From the NCBI RefSeq assembly GCF_003852315.1, contig NZ_CP027762.1, positions 3,577,501 through 3,641,500 on the forward strand: a stretch of 64,000 bases of DNA. The letters are read 5' to 3'. A model generated the notes under the pieces. It saw only the letters and a list, made by a program, of their open reading frames with translations. It searched no databases and was not told the DNA's origin. The DNA is from Pseudomonas sp. LBUM920. GTDB lineage: Bacteria > Pseudomonadota > Gammaproteobacteria > Pseudomonadales > Pseudomonadaceae. Each line of letters starts with the position of its first letter. Position 1 is the first letter of the stretch. Both the position numbers and the translations under genes were made by a program. Positions 25,094-32,793 of this stretch are shown piece after piece.

Positions 25094-25885
25094 ATGCGCT
25101 CAAAACATTTCTGCCTGTCGTTCACCTCGCTGTGCCTGCTCGCCGCTGCCGACACCGCGTTTGCCGAAGACTGGCAATACAGCCTCAAGGCCGGCGTGGC
25201 CAATGCGCCACGCTACAGCGGCAGCGACGAACGCATGACCGCGCCGCTGCTGGGCGGCGCCATCGTCAGCCCGTGGGGTGTCTTTCTCGACACTGACAAG
25301 GGGCTTGGCTGGGGTTACGAAGGCCACGCCCTGAGCGTGAGCGCGTATGTGGGCGCCAGCGGCGCGCGCAGGGACAAAAACCAGAGCTTGCATGCCGGCT
25401 CCAAGCGCCTCAAAGGCATGGGCGAGATCAAGGCGCGTCCGCAACTGGGGGTGAGCGCCAGCTATAACCTGGGTGGCGTGATTGTTGGCGCGACCCTGGA
25501 ACATGCGCTCAAGGAAGACGACCACACGGACAACGGCAGGGCTTACACCCACCTGGAGCTGAGCCTGGGCACCAACCTGTATGAAGGCCGTTACGGTTCG
25601 GTCGAGGCCAGCTTGAGCAGTCACTTTGGTGATCGAGCGTACTTGCAGACCTGGTACGGCGTGACTACCGGGCAGGCGGCGCAGAGCCGGTTCAAGGCCT
25701 ACAAGGCGGACGCGGGCAATATCAGTAATGGCATGAACCTGGTGTGGAGCGTGCCGATCAGCGAGCACACGCAGTTCTCGACTTTGCTGGATGTGCAGTA
25801 TTTGGCGGATGAAGCGGGCAAGAGCCCGATTGTGGAGCGGCGGTTGCAGGCGTCGGTGGTGGGGATGGTCGAGTACGCGTTTTGA
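25094..25885 (+). CDS. MipA/OmpV family outer-membrane protein
   Basis: A 263-aa outer-membrane beta-barrel precursor with a signal peptide (LCLLAAADTAFA). The barrel has alternating strands: LKAGVANAPRYSGSDERMT, then ALSVSAYVGASGARRDKN, LGVSASYNLGGVIVGATLEHA and a terminal strand ending VVGMVEYAF, with the final aromatic residue typical of outer-membrane proteins. MipA interacts with peptidoglycan synthases and lytic transglycosylases in E. coli; OmpV-like members may act as porins. It is 17 bp behind the serine-hydrolase-like lipoprotein, suggesting a shared transcript. Confidence 0.86.
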   Translation: MRSKHFCLSFTSLCLLAAADTAFAEDWQYSLKAGVANAPRYSGSDERMTAPLLGGAIVSPWGVFLDTDKGLGWGYEGHALSVSAYVGASGARRDKNQSLHAGSKRLKGMGEIKARPQLGVSASYNLGGVIVGATLEHALKEDDHTDNGRAYTHLELSLGTNLYEGRYGSVEASLSSHFGDRAYLQTWYGVTTGQAAQSRFKAYKADAGNISNGMNLVWSVPISEHTQFSTLLDVQYLADEAGKSPIVERRLQASVVGMVEYAF

Positions 25886-25959
25886 TGGGGTAATGGATGG
25901 TTGGGGGGCGGCGGGTGTCGGTGATGCGTCTGTGTTGGGGGGCATATCCGGTGTTTGGG

Positions 25960-26295
25960 AGATGGCGGCTTATGGTTCCGCCCTTACGGCGGGTCACTTT
26001 GGAAAAGCCCCAAAGTAACCAAAGGGCTCTTGCCCCACCACTCGGCACCTCGCTCACGCTTCGGTGTGCCCGAACGAAGGCTTGAATCCGTGGGCCGCCG
26101 CGACGGGCCATCCATGGCCCAACACGGCTAACCCGGCGTCCTGCCGGGTTACCCACGGATTCAAGCCTGCGTTCGGCCAGCGTGGTTTAACGGGGCGCCT
26201 GAGATCAAAATCAAAAGCAAAGCACGGCGGCCTAGTAGCCGACCTGAGTGGTAGAAGCAAAAGCAAAGGCGAGGCGGCCTGACAGCCGACCTGAC
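25960..26295. repeat. Palindrome-rich intergenic element, not REP-type
   Basis: A roughly 330-bp element made of nested inverted repeats. A 24-bp arm beginning CGAACGAAGGCTTGAATCC at 26071-26094 pairs with its inverted copy at 26152-26175 (23 of 24 positions). Inside are GGGCCA/TGGCCC (26105-26120) and TAACCCGGC/GCCGGGTTA (26129-26151). To the right, a tandem near-repeat containing AAAAGCAAAG and GCCGACCTGA occurs twice (about 26212-26247 and 26260-26294). I recall similar DNA between genes in other Pseudomonas genomes but cannot verify it. No gene is evident. Confidence 0.75.
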
Positions 26296-26319
26296 CTTGA
26301 AGGCTGAACTCAACCAAAG

Positions 26320-26404
26320 GTGGGAACTGGCTTGCCTGCGATAGCATCAACCCGGTGTACCTGATACACCGAGGTGCCTGCATCGCAGGCAAGCCAGCTC
26401 CCAC
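26320..26404. repeat. REPIN 1 of the mipA-rstB cluster
   Basis: Inverted REP arms; the left arm is altered to GTGGGAACTGGCTTGCC. The centre contains CAACCCGGTG and CACCGAGGTG. Confidence 0.9.
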
Positions 26405-26450
26405 AGAAAAGCAAAGCACTGCTGTGCTAGCAGCTGAACGCGGTCAACTT

Positions 26451-26535
26451 GTGGGAGCGGGCTTGCCTGCGATGGCATCAACTGGGTGTGCCTGATACAC
26501 CGAGGTGCCTGCATCGCAGGCAAGCCAGCTCCCAC
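26451..26535. repeat. REPIN 2 of the mipA-rstB cluster
   Basis: Left arm GTGGGAGCGGGCTTGCC, right arm GGCAAGCCAGCTCCCAC. It lies 131 bp from the previous unit, with a shared GAAAAGC-AAGCA linker. Confidence 0.9.
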
Positions 26536-26581
26536 AGAAAAGCCAAGCAGTGCGGTGCTTGCCGTTGAACTCGGTCAACTT

Positions 26582-26667
26582 GTGGGAGCGGGCTTGCTCG
26601 CGAAAGCGGTATGTCAGTGACACATGAGCTGACTGACCACCGCCTTCGCGAGCAAGCCCGCTCCCAC
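26582..26667. repeat. REPIN 3 of the mipA-rstB cluster
   Basis: Same arms but with a different centre (GACACATGAGCTGACTG) and TCGCGAA instead of TGCGATA, so it derives from another REPIN subfamily. It starts 131 bp after unit 2. Confidence 0.9.
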
Positions 26668-26723
26668 AGTTGGATCGCAGTGCATCAGGTAGATGGGTGC
26701 TGCTCGTTTGTACTCGGTCAAAA

Positions 26724-26808
26724 GTGGGAGCTGGCTTGCCTGCGATAGCATCAACCCGGTGTACCTGACACACCGAGGTGCCTGCATCGCAGGCAAGCCA
26801 GCTCCCAC
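26724..26808. repeat. REPIN 4 of the mipA-rstB cluster
   Basis: Centre matches units 1 and 2 (CAACCCGGTG, CACCGAGGTG). It is followed by the same GAAAAGCCAAGCAG linker found after unit 2. Confidence 0.9.
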
Positions 26809-26883
26809 AGAAAAGCCAAGCAGCGCGGTGCTGGCAGCTGAGCCCGCTCCCCCTCCTGTGCATCGCTGATTCCACGCCAAGTC

Positions 26884-28161
26884 TTACTCGGCATACGCCC
26901 AGGTCATTCGAAACGACGCTCCGCCCCACTCCGAATCCAGCACTTCCACTTGTCCGCCATGCCACTGGCTGACCCGTTTTACCAATGCCAGGCCCAGGCC
27001 GAAACCGCCGGTGCGGCGGTCGCGGCTGGCGTCGAGGCGCAGGAAGGGTTCGAAGATCTTTGCCCGCCCGTCCATCGGCACACCAGGGCCGTCGTCATTG
27101 ACGCGCACTTCGTAACCGCTGCCAAAACTGATCAACGACACTTCAACACGGCGCTCGGCGTAGCGAATGGCGTTGCGCAGCAGATTGATCACGGCACGCG
27201 CCATAAAGCGTGGTTCGATTTGGATAAAGTCGACCTCACAGGTACGCAATGACAGCTGCACACCCGCCGCCTCAGCCTCCAGGGCCACGCTGCCGATCAC
27301 GCTGTCGAGCCAACTGTGGGCCTCGATGTTTTCGCGGGTAACCTGGGTGGCGCCGCGTTCCAGGCTGGCGTAGGTCAACAGTTCGGAAACCATTTCCTCC
27401 AGTTCGCCCAGGTCGGCGTACATGTCGGCGATCAACTCACGGCTCTGTCGCGGGTCGGCCTGCTGCCTGAGTTGATCAAGCTCGAACGACAAGCGCGCAA
27501 TCGGTGTGCGCAGTTCGTGGGAAACGGCGTTGGTCAGTTCGCGCTGGTTGGCGATCAGGCTTTCGATGCGCTCGGCCATCTGGTTGAAGTGCCCCGCCAG
27601 CTCGCGCACGGTGGAACGGCGCGGCAGCAGGATGCGCGACGCCAGGTCGTTGTCGCCAAAGCGTTGCGCGGCCAGCCGGATATGCTCCAGGTCGCGCCAG
27701 TGCGGGCGTACCCAGAAATACAGGACGATGGCCAGGCACAAGCCGAGAAAACCATAGGCCCACAGGTACAGCCACTTGGGCTCTTCCGGCAGTTTGATCT
27801 CCAGCAGTTGCGGCCCGCCGTCGATATTGGTCAGGAATTCCATGAAATCCCCGCGCACCACCAGCAAGCCGTCGGCCAGCAACTGCTGTTCGCGCTCGGT
27901 CAGCGCCTGGGTGTCGCTCTGCACCAGCTTGAGGCGCAAACCATAATGGGGCTGCAGTTCGTCCAGGCGCGCCTGCCGGGCCTCGCCGTGCAAGGGTCGC
28001 AACTGCTCCACCAGGCCATAGGCCGGACCGCGCAGCGCCTCACGGTTATAGGTTTCGTTGGCCTCGGGCAGTAACTCGTCGAAGGTGTAGTTGACCAGCC
28101 AGATTGCGCCCGCCAACCCCAGCGCCAGGATCACGTACAGGCGCAGAAACAGCCGCAGCAT
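26884..28161 (-). CDS. rstB: Sensor histidine kinase, RstB-like
   Basis: A 425-aa inner-membrane kinase. It has an N-terminal transmembrane helix (about residues 4-24), a periplasmic domain of around 100 residues, a second helix (about 131-150), a HAMP-like linker, and the H-box NAVSHELRTPIARLSFEL with phospho-acceptor H215. The ATPase domain follows with NLLRNAIRYA (N box), NDDGPGVP (G1) and GGFGLGLALV (G2). The partner regulator overlaps nothing and lies directly upstream. By overall look it resembles RstB of the RstA/RstB pair; its signal here is unknown. It ends against the REPIN cluster. Confidence 0.9.
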   Translation of the reverse strand: MLRLFLRLYVILALGLAGAIWLVNYTFDELLPEANETYNREALRGPAYGLVEQLRPLHGEARQARLDELQPHYGLRLKLVQSDTQALTEREQQLLADGLLVVRGDFMEFLTNIDGGPQLLEIKLPEEPKWLYLWAYGFLGLCLAIVLYFWVRPHWRDLEHIRLAAQRFGDNDLASRILLPRRSTVRELAGHFNQMAERIESLIANQRELTNAVSHELRTPIARLSFELDQLRQQADPRQSRELIADMYADLGELEEMVSELLTYASLERGATQVTRENIEAHSWLDSVIGSVALEAEAAGVQLSLRTCEVDFIQIEPRFMARAVINLLRNAIRYAERRVEVSLISFGSGYEVRVNDDGPGVPMDGRAKIFEPFLRLDASRDRRTGGFGLGLALVKRVSQWHGGQVEVLDSEWGGASFRMTWAYAE

Positions 28162-28869
28162 CTAAACCTCCCACGCAAATGGATTGAACAGATAGCCCTT
28201 GCCCCAGATGGTCTTGATGCACACCGGCTCACGCGGGTTGTCATTGAGTTTGCTGCGCAGTTTGCTGATGTACACGTCGACGCTGCGGTTCAGGCCATCG
28301 AAGGCAATGCCGCGCATGCGGTTAAGAATGTCATCGCGCGAGAGGATCTTGCCCGCGCTGCTGGCCAGCAGCCAGAGCAGTTCAAATTCCATGGTGGTGA
28401 GGTCGATCTTGTCACCGCCCAGGCTGACCACCCGGCAACTGCGGTCAATCGCCAGCCGGCCAAACTCCAGCGAGCCGCGCACGGTGGGTTCGGGCACCTG
28501 GCGACGTTGCAGCGCACGCAATCGCGCCAGCAGCACCGGAGGTTTTATGGGTTTGATGACGTAGTCGTCGGCACCGGACTCAAGGCCGAGGATATGGTCC
28601 AGGTCGTCTTCCTTGGCGGTCAGGATCACGATGGGGGTGTCTGACAGGTTACGAATCCCGCGACACACGTGCAGGCCGCTCTGGCCGGGCAGCATCAGGT
28701 CGAGCACGACGATTTTCGGCTTGAAGTCGAGAAATGCGGCCAGGGCTTCGTCACCGCGGTGCACCACCCGCACCTCGAAACCGTGTTGCGACAGAAAGTG
28801 CGCGATCAGCCCTGCCAGCTTTTCATCGTCCTCAACGAGCAGGACCTTGCCCAGACCCAGGTTTTCCAT
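28162..28869 (-). CDS. rstA: OmpR-family response regulator, RstA-like
   Basis: A 235-aa regulator with a receiver domain (residues 7-120; acidic pocket E13-D14-D15, phospho-acceptor D57 in VVLDLMLPG, LTAKEDD, and KPIKP with the conserved Lys) and a winged-helix DNA-binding domain (about 135-232) containing LLASSAGKILSRDDIL and GLNRSVDVYISKLRSKL. The end KTIWGKGYLFNPFAWE closely matches E. coli RstA, which led to the name. The stop is immediately followed by the kinase start, so they form an operon. Confidence 0.9.
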   Translation of the reverse strand: MENLGLGKVLLVEDDEKLAGLIAHFLSQHGFEVRVVHRGDEALAAFLDFKPKIVVLDLMLPGQSGLHVCRGIRNLSDTPIVILTAKEDDLDHILGLESGADDYVIKPIKPPVLLARLRALQRRQVPEPTVRGSLEFGRLAIDRSCRVVSLGGDKIDLTTMEFELLWLLASSAGKILSRDDILNRMRGIAFDGLNRSVDVYISKLRSKLNDNPREPVCIKTIWGKGYLFNPFAWEV

Positions 28870-29026
28870 AAATTCTCAGTGTGGCTGCGCGGATTGAAGT
28901 GCAGGCATTATAGGTGGCAAGCTGCTCAACAGAAGCCGCTGGCCATCAGTGACCGACCAAGCTTCATGCTTTTAAGAGTTTTTAACAAATAGCCTGCAAT
29001 CTTTAACGCCATTCACAGGGAGTTGT

Positions 29027-30226
29027 ATGCGCAAGGATTACCTGGCGTTCTTTGTTTCGCTGTTTCTGTCGCGGCTGGCGGACCAGATTCTGCTGTTTAT
29101 CGTGCCTCTGATCGTGTTCCAGACCACTCGGAGTGTGTCCTGGGCGGGCCTGGCGTTTTTTGTCGAGTCACTGCCGCGTTACCTGGCCTTCCCGGTGTGC
29201 GGCGCGGTGTGCGACAAACTCTCACCGGTGCGCATTCTGCATATCAGCCAGGTCTACCGGGCGCTGGCCTGCGTGGTGGCCGTGGCCTTGTACGGCGTGT
29301 TCGACGGCATTTACTGGATCGTCATGCTCTCGGCGCTGTGCGGCGTGCTGACCACCCAGGGCATCATGGCGCGCGAAGTGTTGATGCCGCATATTTTCAA
29401 GCAGTACACCTACGCCAAGACCCTTTCCTATTCACAAATCGCCGACCAGAGTGGCCTGGTGCTCGGCCCACTGCTGGCGGCGCTGATGCTTGAAGTCTGG
29501 GCCTGGCATTGGGTGGTGCTGGGGGTTGCCGGGCTGTTTGTGCTGGCGGACCTGGCCATGCTGCTGTGGCAGCGCACCAGCGCGGTGAGCCTGCCAACCT
29601 TTGAGCAGCACCGGGACATCTGGCTGCAACCGCTGCGCATTGCCTTCGGGCATATCCGCACGCTCGCCGATTTGAAACGGATCATCACCCTGGCGGTGGG
29701 CGTGAATCTGATTATTGGTGTGACGCTGGCCACGTCGGCGGCGATGGTCACCGGCCACTATGGCGCCGGAAAGGACACCTACGCCCTGCTGCAAGCCGCG
29801 GGCGCCGTGGTGACGATCGGGATTCTGTTTTACCTGGCGCGCGCAACCTTGCCGTTGAAGGTACTGGGCGGCCTGTCGTATTCGATGATCGGCGTGGGCG
29901 CGCTGATCACGGCCATCAGCCCCGGCGTGTGGGCCTATACCCTCGGGTTCCTGTTGATCACCGGCTTCGACAAGATGTTTAACGTGTACCTGCGCAGCAC
30001 CCGTCAGCGCGTGATTCCGGTACAGGATTTTGGCAAAACCGTGGGCGTGATCACGCTGCTCAACAACCTGTCGCAGCCATTGGCGGGTTTGCTGATTGGC
30101 GTGCTGGCGGCGCCGCTGGGCACACAAACGGTAATCCTGCTGCTGACCGGGATCACCACACTGCTGGGCGTGGCCGTCGCCTCAGGCTGGCACGCCACTG
30201 TGAAAGCGGAACTCGATGTCGGGTGA
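29027..30226 (+). CDS. MFS transporter
   Basis: A 399-aa protein with about 12 transmembrane segments. It begins FVSLFLSRLADQILLFIVPL and contains the conserved cytoplasmic loop after TM2 (GAVCDKLSPVRIL), IADQSGLVLGPLLAALMLE in the middle and ITGFDKMFNVYLRSTRQR before the last helices. The general layout resembles the MFS_3/EntS-like exporter group, so a small-molecule efflux role is possible; the substrate is unknown. AGGGAG sits just before the ATG. Its last 45 bases overlap the 3' end of the convergent miaE gene. Confidence 0.85.
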   Translation: MRKDYLAFFVSLFLSRLADQILLFIVPLIVFQTTRSVSWAGLAFFVESLPRYLAFPVCGAVCDKLSPVRILHISQVYRALACVVAVALYGVFDGIYWIVMLSALCGVLTTQGIMAREVLMPHIFKQYTYAKTLSYSQIADQSGLVLGPLLAALMLEVWAWHWVVLGVAGLFVLADLAMLLWQRTSAVSLPTFEQHRDIWLQPLRIAFGHIRTLADLKRIITLAVGVNLIIGVTLATSAAMVTGHYGAGKDTYALLQAAGAVVTIGILFYLARATLPLKVLGGLSYSMIGVGALITAISPGVWAYTLGFLLITGFDKMFNVYLRSTRQRVIPVQDFGKTVGVITLLNNLSQPLAGLLIGVLAAPLGTQTVILLLTGITTLLGVAVASGWHATVKAELDVG

Positions 30227-30784
30227 TTCGATCAGTTCCTGCTCGGTCGCCCTGACCCGCTCGATCACCTGGGCGATGTCTTTGGCGTCGCCGTACTGGT
30301 AGGCCAGTTTCAAGTACCCCTGGAAGTGCCGCGCCTCGCTTTTGAGCAGACCGAAATAAAACTTGCCGAGTTCTTCGTCCAAATGCGGCACCAGCGCTTC
30401 GAAACGCTCGCAACTGCGCGCTTCAATGAAGGCGCCGACCACCAGGGTGTCCACCAGTTTGACCGGCTCATGGCTGCGCACCACTTTGCGCAAACCCGAG
30501 GCATAACGGCCAGCGTGCAGTTGACGCAGCTCGACTTTGCGCTTTTTGATCAGGCGCATGACTTGCTCGTGGTGCACCAGCTCCTCGCGCGCCAGGCGCG
30601 ACATCATGTTGATCAGGTCAACATGCGCGTGGTACTTGGCAATCAGGCTCAAGGCGGTGCTGGCGGCTTTGAATTCGCAGTTCTTGTGGTCGATCAGCAG
30701 GGTTGCCTGATCGGCCAAGGCAGCCTGGACCCAGGCGTCGGGGGTGCGGCAGCCGAGGAATTCGTGGATTTCGGGCAGGTTCAT
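30182..30784 (-). CDS. miaE: tRNA 2-methylthio-N6-isopentenyladenosine hydroxylase MiaE
   Basis: A 200-aa ferritin-like di-iron protein. The metal-ligand helices are visible: KNCEFKAASTALSLIAKYH, MSRLAREELVHHEQVMRLI (ExxH), VVGAFIEARSCERFEAL and LLKSEARHFQGYLKLA (ExxH). MiaE hydroxylates the ms2i6A modification at tRNA position 37, using oxygen. The start at 30784 (MNLPEIHEFLG) was preferred; a longer open frame upstream (to 30853) lacks conserved residues. Its 3' end overlaps the convergent MFS gene by 45 bp. The universal-stress-protein promoter lies just beyond its start. Confidence 0.92.
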   Translation of the reverse strand: MNLPEIHEFLGCRTPDAWVQAALADQATLLIDHKNCEFKAASTALSLIAKYHAHVDLINMMSRLAREELVHHEQVMRLIKKRKVELRQLHAGRYASGLRKVVRSHEPVKLVDTLVVGAFIEARSCERFEALVPHLDEELGKFYFGLLKSEARHFQGYLKLAYQYGDAKDIAQVIERVRATEQELIESPDIEFRFHSGVPA

Positions 30785-30858
30785 CGGGCTCACGGGCAAA
30801 TAGATCACAAAAGGGCGCCGATTATACCGACCCCACCGCAGACCACCAGCCACTGGCT

Positions 30859-30872
30859 TTGATGTGCATCAA
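30859..30872 (+). promoter_or_regulatory. ANR/FNR box upstream of the universal stress protein gene
   Basis: TTGAT-N4-ATCAA, a perfect FNR-family palindrome (30859-30872). A TATAGT -10 box at 30896-30901 would place transcription start near 30907, putting the centre of the box at about -41.5, the classic class II activator position. Expression should rise when oxygen is low. Confidence 0.85.
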
Positions 30873-30895
30873 CATGACGTCTGGCGGGCAGCAAC

Positions 30896-30901
30896 TATAG
30901 T
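30896..30901 (+). promoter_or_regulatory. -10 element of the universal stress protein gene
   Basis: TATAGT; there is no good -35 hexamer at the usual distance, as expected for a promoter that depends on the ANR box. Confidence 0.65.
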
Positions 30902-30941
30902 TGTGCAAGGCCCCTTTTATTGCGTCTCTGGAGATCCGTCC

Positions 30942-31805
30942 ATGCAAGCTATCCGCAGCATCCTGGTGGTCATCGAGCCCGAGCACTCGGAAAGCCTGGC
31001 GCTCAAGCGCGCCAAGCTGATCGCCGGGGTCACCGGCGCGCACCTGCATTTGCTGGTCTGCGACAAAAAACACGAGCATTCGGCGCTGCTGAGCCTGCTC
31101 AAGTCCGGCCTGCATGAAGACGGCTACAGCGTGACCACCGAGCAGGCGTGGAATGAGAGCCTGCATGAAACCATCATTGATGTGCAGCAAGCCGAGGGCT
31201 GTGGGTTGGTGATCAAGCAGCATTTCGCCGACAGCCCGCTGAAAAAGGCCTTGTTGACGCCGGCCGACTGGAAGCTGCTGCGCTATTGCCCAACGCCTGT
31301 GCTGCTGGTGAAAACCTCGACGCCCTGGGCCGACAAGGTGGTGCTGGCGGCAATCGATGTGGGCAACAACGACAGTGAACATCAGGCGCTCCACAACACC
31401 ATCATTGATCACGGCTTCGAAATTGCGAGCCTGGCCAAGGCGCAATTGCACGTGATCAGCGCCCATCCCTCGCCCATGCTGTCGGCCAGTGACCCGACGT
31501 TTCAGCTCAAGGAAACCATCGAGGCGCGCTATCGCGAGCAGTGCAAGACGTTCCAGGCCGAGTTCGATATCGACGACACCCATTTGCACATCGAAGAAGG
31601 CCCGGCAGATGTATTGATTCCCCATGCGGCGCATAAGTGGCAGGCGGCGGTGACGATTATCGGCACCGTGGCGCGCACCGGGATTTCCGGAGCATTGATC
31701 GGGAATACGGCGGAGGTGGTGCTCGACGAGGTGCAGAGCGATGTGCTGGTGCTCAAGCCGCAGGAACTGATGGATCATCTGGAAGCGCTGGCGACCAAGG
31801 CGTGA
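30942..31805 (+). CDS. Tandem universal stress protein (UspE-like), low-oxygen regulated
   Basis: A 287-aa cytoplasmic protein with two consecutive Usp domains (about residues 1-140 and 150-285). The first starts AIRSILVVIEPEHSESLALK; the second starts KVVLAAIDVGNNDSEHQAL and ends with the nucleotide-binding-like loop IIGTVARTGISGALIGNTAE and VLVLKPQ. Pseudomonas proteins of this type support survival without oxygen and are ANR-controlled. Here a perfect ANR box lies 70 bp before the start codon. The ATG at 30942 was chosen because the Usp fold begins there. The gene faces a DUF1289 gene with a REPIN between. Confidence 0.9.
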   Translation: MQAIRSILVVIEPEHSESLALKRAKLIAGVTGAHLHLLVCDKKHEHSALLSLLKSGLHEDGYSVTTEQAWNESLHETIIDVQQAEGCGLVIKQHFADSPLKKALLTPADWKLLRYCPTPVLLVKTSTPWADKVVLAAIDVGNNDSEHQALHNTIIDHGFEIASLAKAQLHVISAHPSPMLSASDPTFQLKETIEARYREQCKTFQAEFDIDDTHLHIEEGPADVLIPHAAHKWQAAVTIIGTVARTGISGALIGNTAEVVLDEVQSDVLVLKPQELMDHLEALATKA

Positions 31806-31822
31806 CCCACTGAAAATCCCTT

Positions 31823-31909
31823 GTAGGAGCGGGCTTGCTCGCGAAAGCGGCGGATCAGTCAATTAATTGATTGCTGACACTTCCTATTCGCGAGCAAGCC
31901 CGCTCCCAC
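31823..31909. repeat. REPIN between convergent usp and DUF1289 genes
   Basis: Left arm GTAGGAGCGGGCTTGCTCGCG (one change from GTGGG), right arm CGCGAGCAAGCCCGCTCCCAC, centre TCAATTAATTGATTG. Confidence 0.92.
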
Positions 31910-31926
31910 ATTTTTGCTGTGCGGTG

Positions 31927-32397
31927 TCAGCCAGCAAATGCATCGTTGAGGAACCCCGGGGCTATATAGCGCTGGTAGTGCGCCTCCGAGAGGATAAAAA
32001 ACTCCCGATCAATCGCATCGCGCAGCTCCGGCAGCGCCCAGTCGCGAAACTCTGGCAGCAGCACCATGCCATAGGCTTCCAGGTTGGAAATCACCCGTGC
32101 GCCCCGGGCGATCAATTGGTAGGCCCAGCAGTACTCGGACTGGTGCGGCACAAAGCGAATCTTGCGCTGCTCCAACTGCCCGCGCAGCCTCTTGGGGTCG
32201 AACACTTCGAGTTTACCGGCCATCACCTGCACCAGCAGTTGCTCGAGCCGCAGCCATACCGCGCGCTTTTCTTCCTCGTTATAGCCATTCCACAGGATCA
32301 CTTCGTGGTGGAAGCGCTTGCAGCCACGGCACACGAGATCGCCGTAAACCGTGGAGCACAGGCCGACGCAGGGGGTCTTGATGGTTTGGTTGGGCAT
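31927..32397 (-). CDS. DUF1289 domain protein (N-terminal) with a C-terminal extension
   Basis: A 156-aa protein. Its first 50 residues are a DUF1289 zinc-finger-like domain with cysteines in TPCVGLCSTVYGDLVCRGC followed by KRFHHEVILWNGYNEEEK. The remaining 100 residues (FDPKRLRGQLEQRKIRFVP, RDAIDREFFILSEAHYQRY) are a Pseudomonas-type extension I cannot name. The function is unknown; the cysteine pattern suggests metal binding. The ATG at 32397 begins the conserved text (MPNQTIKTP). A GTG at 32409 has a better-placed GGA, so the start is uncertain. It is divergent from acnB, sharing its long leader region. Confidence 0.82.
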   Translation of the reverse strand: MPNQTIKTPCVGLCSTVYGDLVCRGCKRFHHEVILWNGYNEEEKRAVWLRLEQLLVQVMAGKLEVFDPKRLRGQLEQRKIRFVPHQSEYCWAYQLIARGARVISNLEAYGMVLLPEFRDWALPELRDAIDREFFILSEAHYQRYIAPGFLNDAFAG

Positions 32398-32506
32398 AGG
32401 CAACGACACACAAATCCGCGAAACAATGCCGCATGTTAGCCCTTTGTCTAAGGTTGATCACCCAGCAAACTTGGTTAGGCAACTTACCTTTAGATTTTTT
32501 TTGCCG

Positions 32507-32793
32507 TAGAATCATCCGGCCTTGTAAGGCGCCAATAATCCGCTGGAAGCTGTTTTCAAAGCGTCACGAGCACAGTCGTTCCTTCAGAACGGTGTTGGCG
32601 ATGGTTATTACCCGGTAGGTAATTGCCAGCGCCAACCCTCATCAGCTCCGTTCTGCAGGCGTAAAACTTTGAAAGCAGCTTCTGTGAGGAATGCCGGCAG
32701 CGCTGGCTTTGCGGCCCAAAAAGCCCCCGAGCGCATGCGTGCCGTTCATTTCTGGATGAGCGTCCCGTGGGACCACTGATGAGGGTAATAACT
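32507..32793 (+). promoter_or_regulatory. acnB promoter candidate and structured leader
   Basis: TAGAAT at 32507-32512 could be the -10 box, with a weak -35 (TTACCT, 32484-32489). The following DNA contains three nested inverted repeats between 32546 and 32682: GAAGCTGTTTTCAAAG with CTTTGAAAGCAGCTTC (16 pairs including one G-U), CAGAACGG with CCGTTCTG, and an inner 19-bp pair from 32594-32612 with 32618-32636 (16 of 19) around a five-base loop. A GTCCC-GT-GGGAC hairpin (32762-32773) lies just before the ribosome site. As RNA this would be a large stem structure in the acnB 5' leader. Confidence 0.6.
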
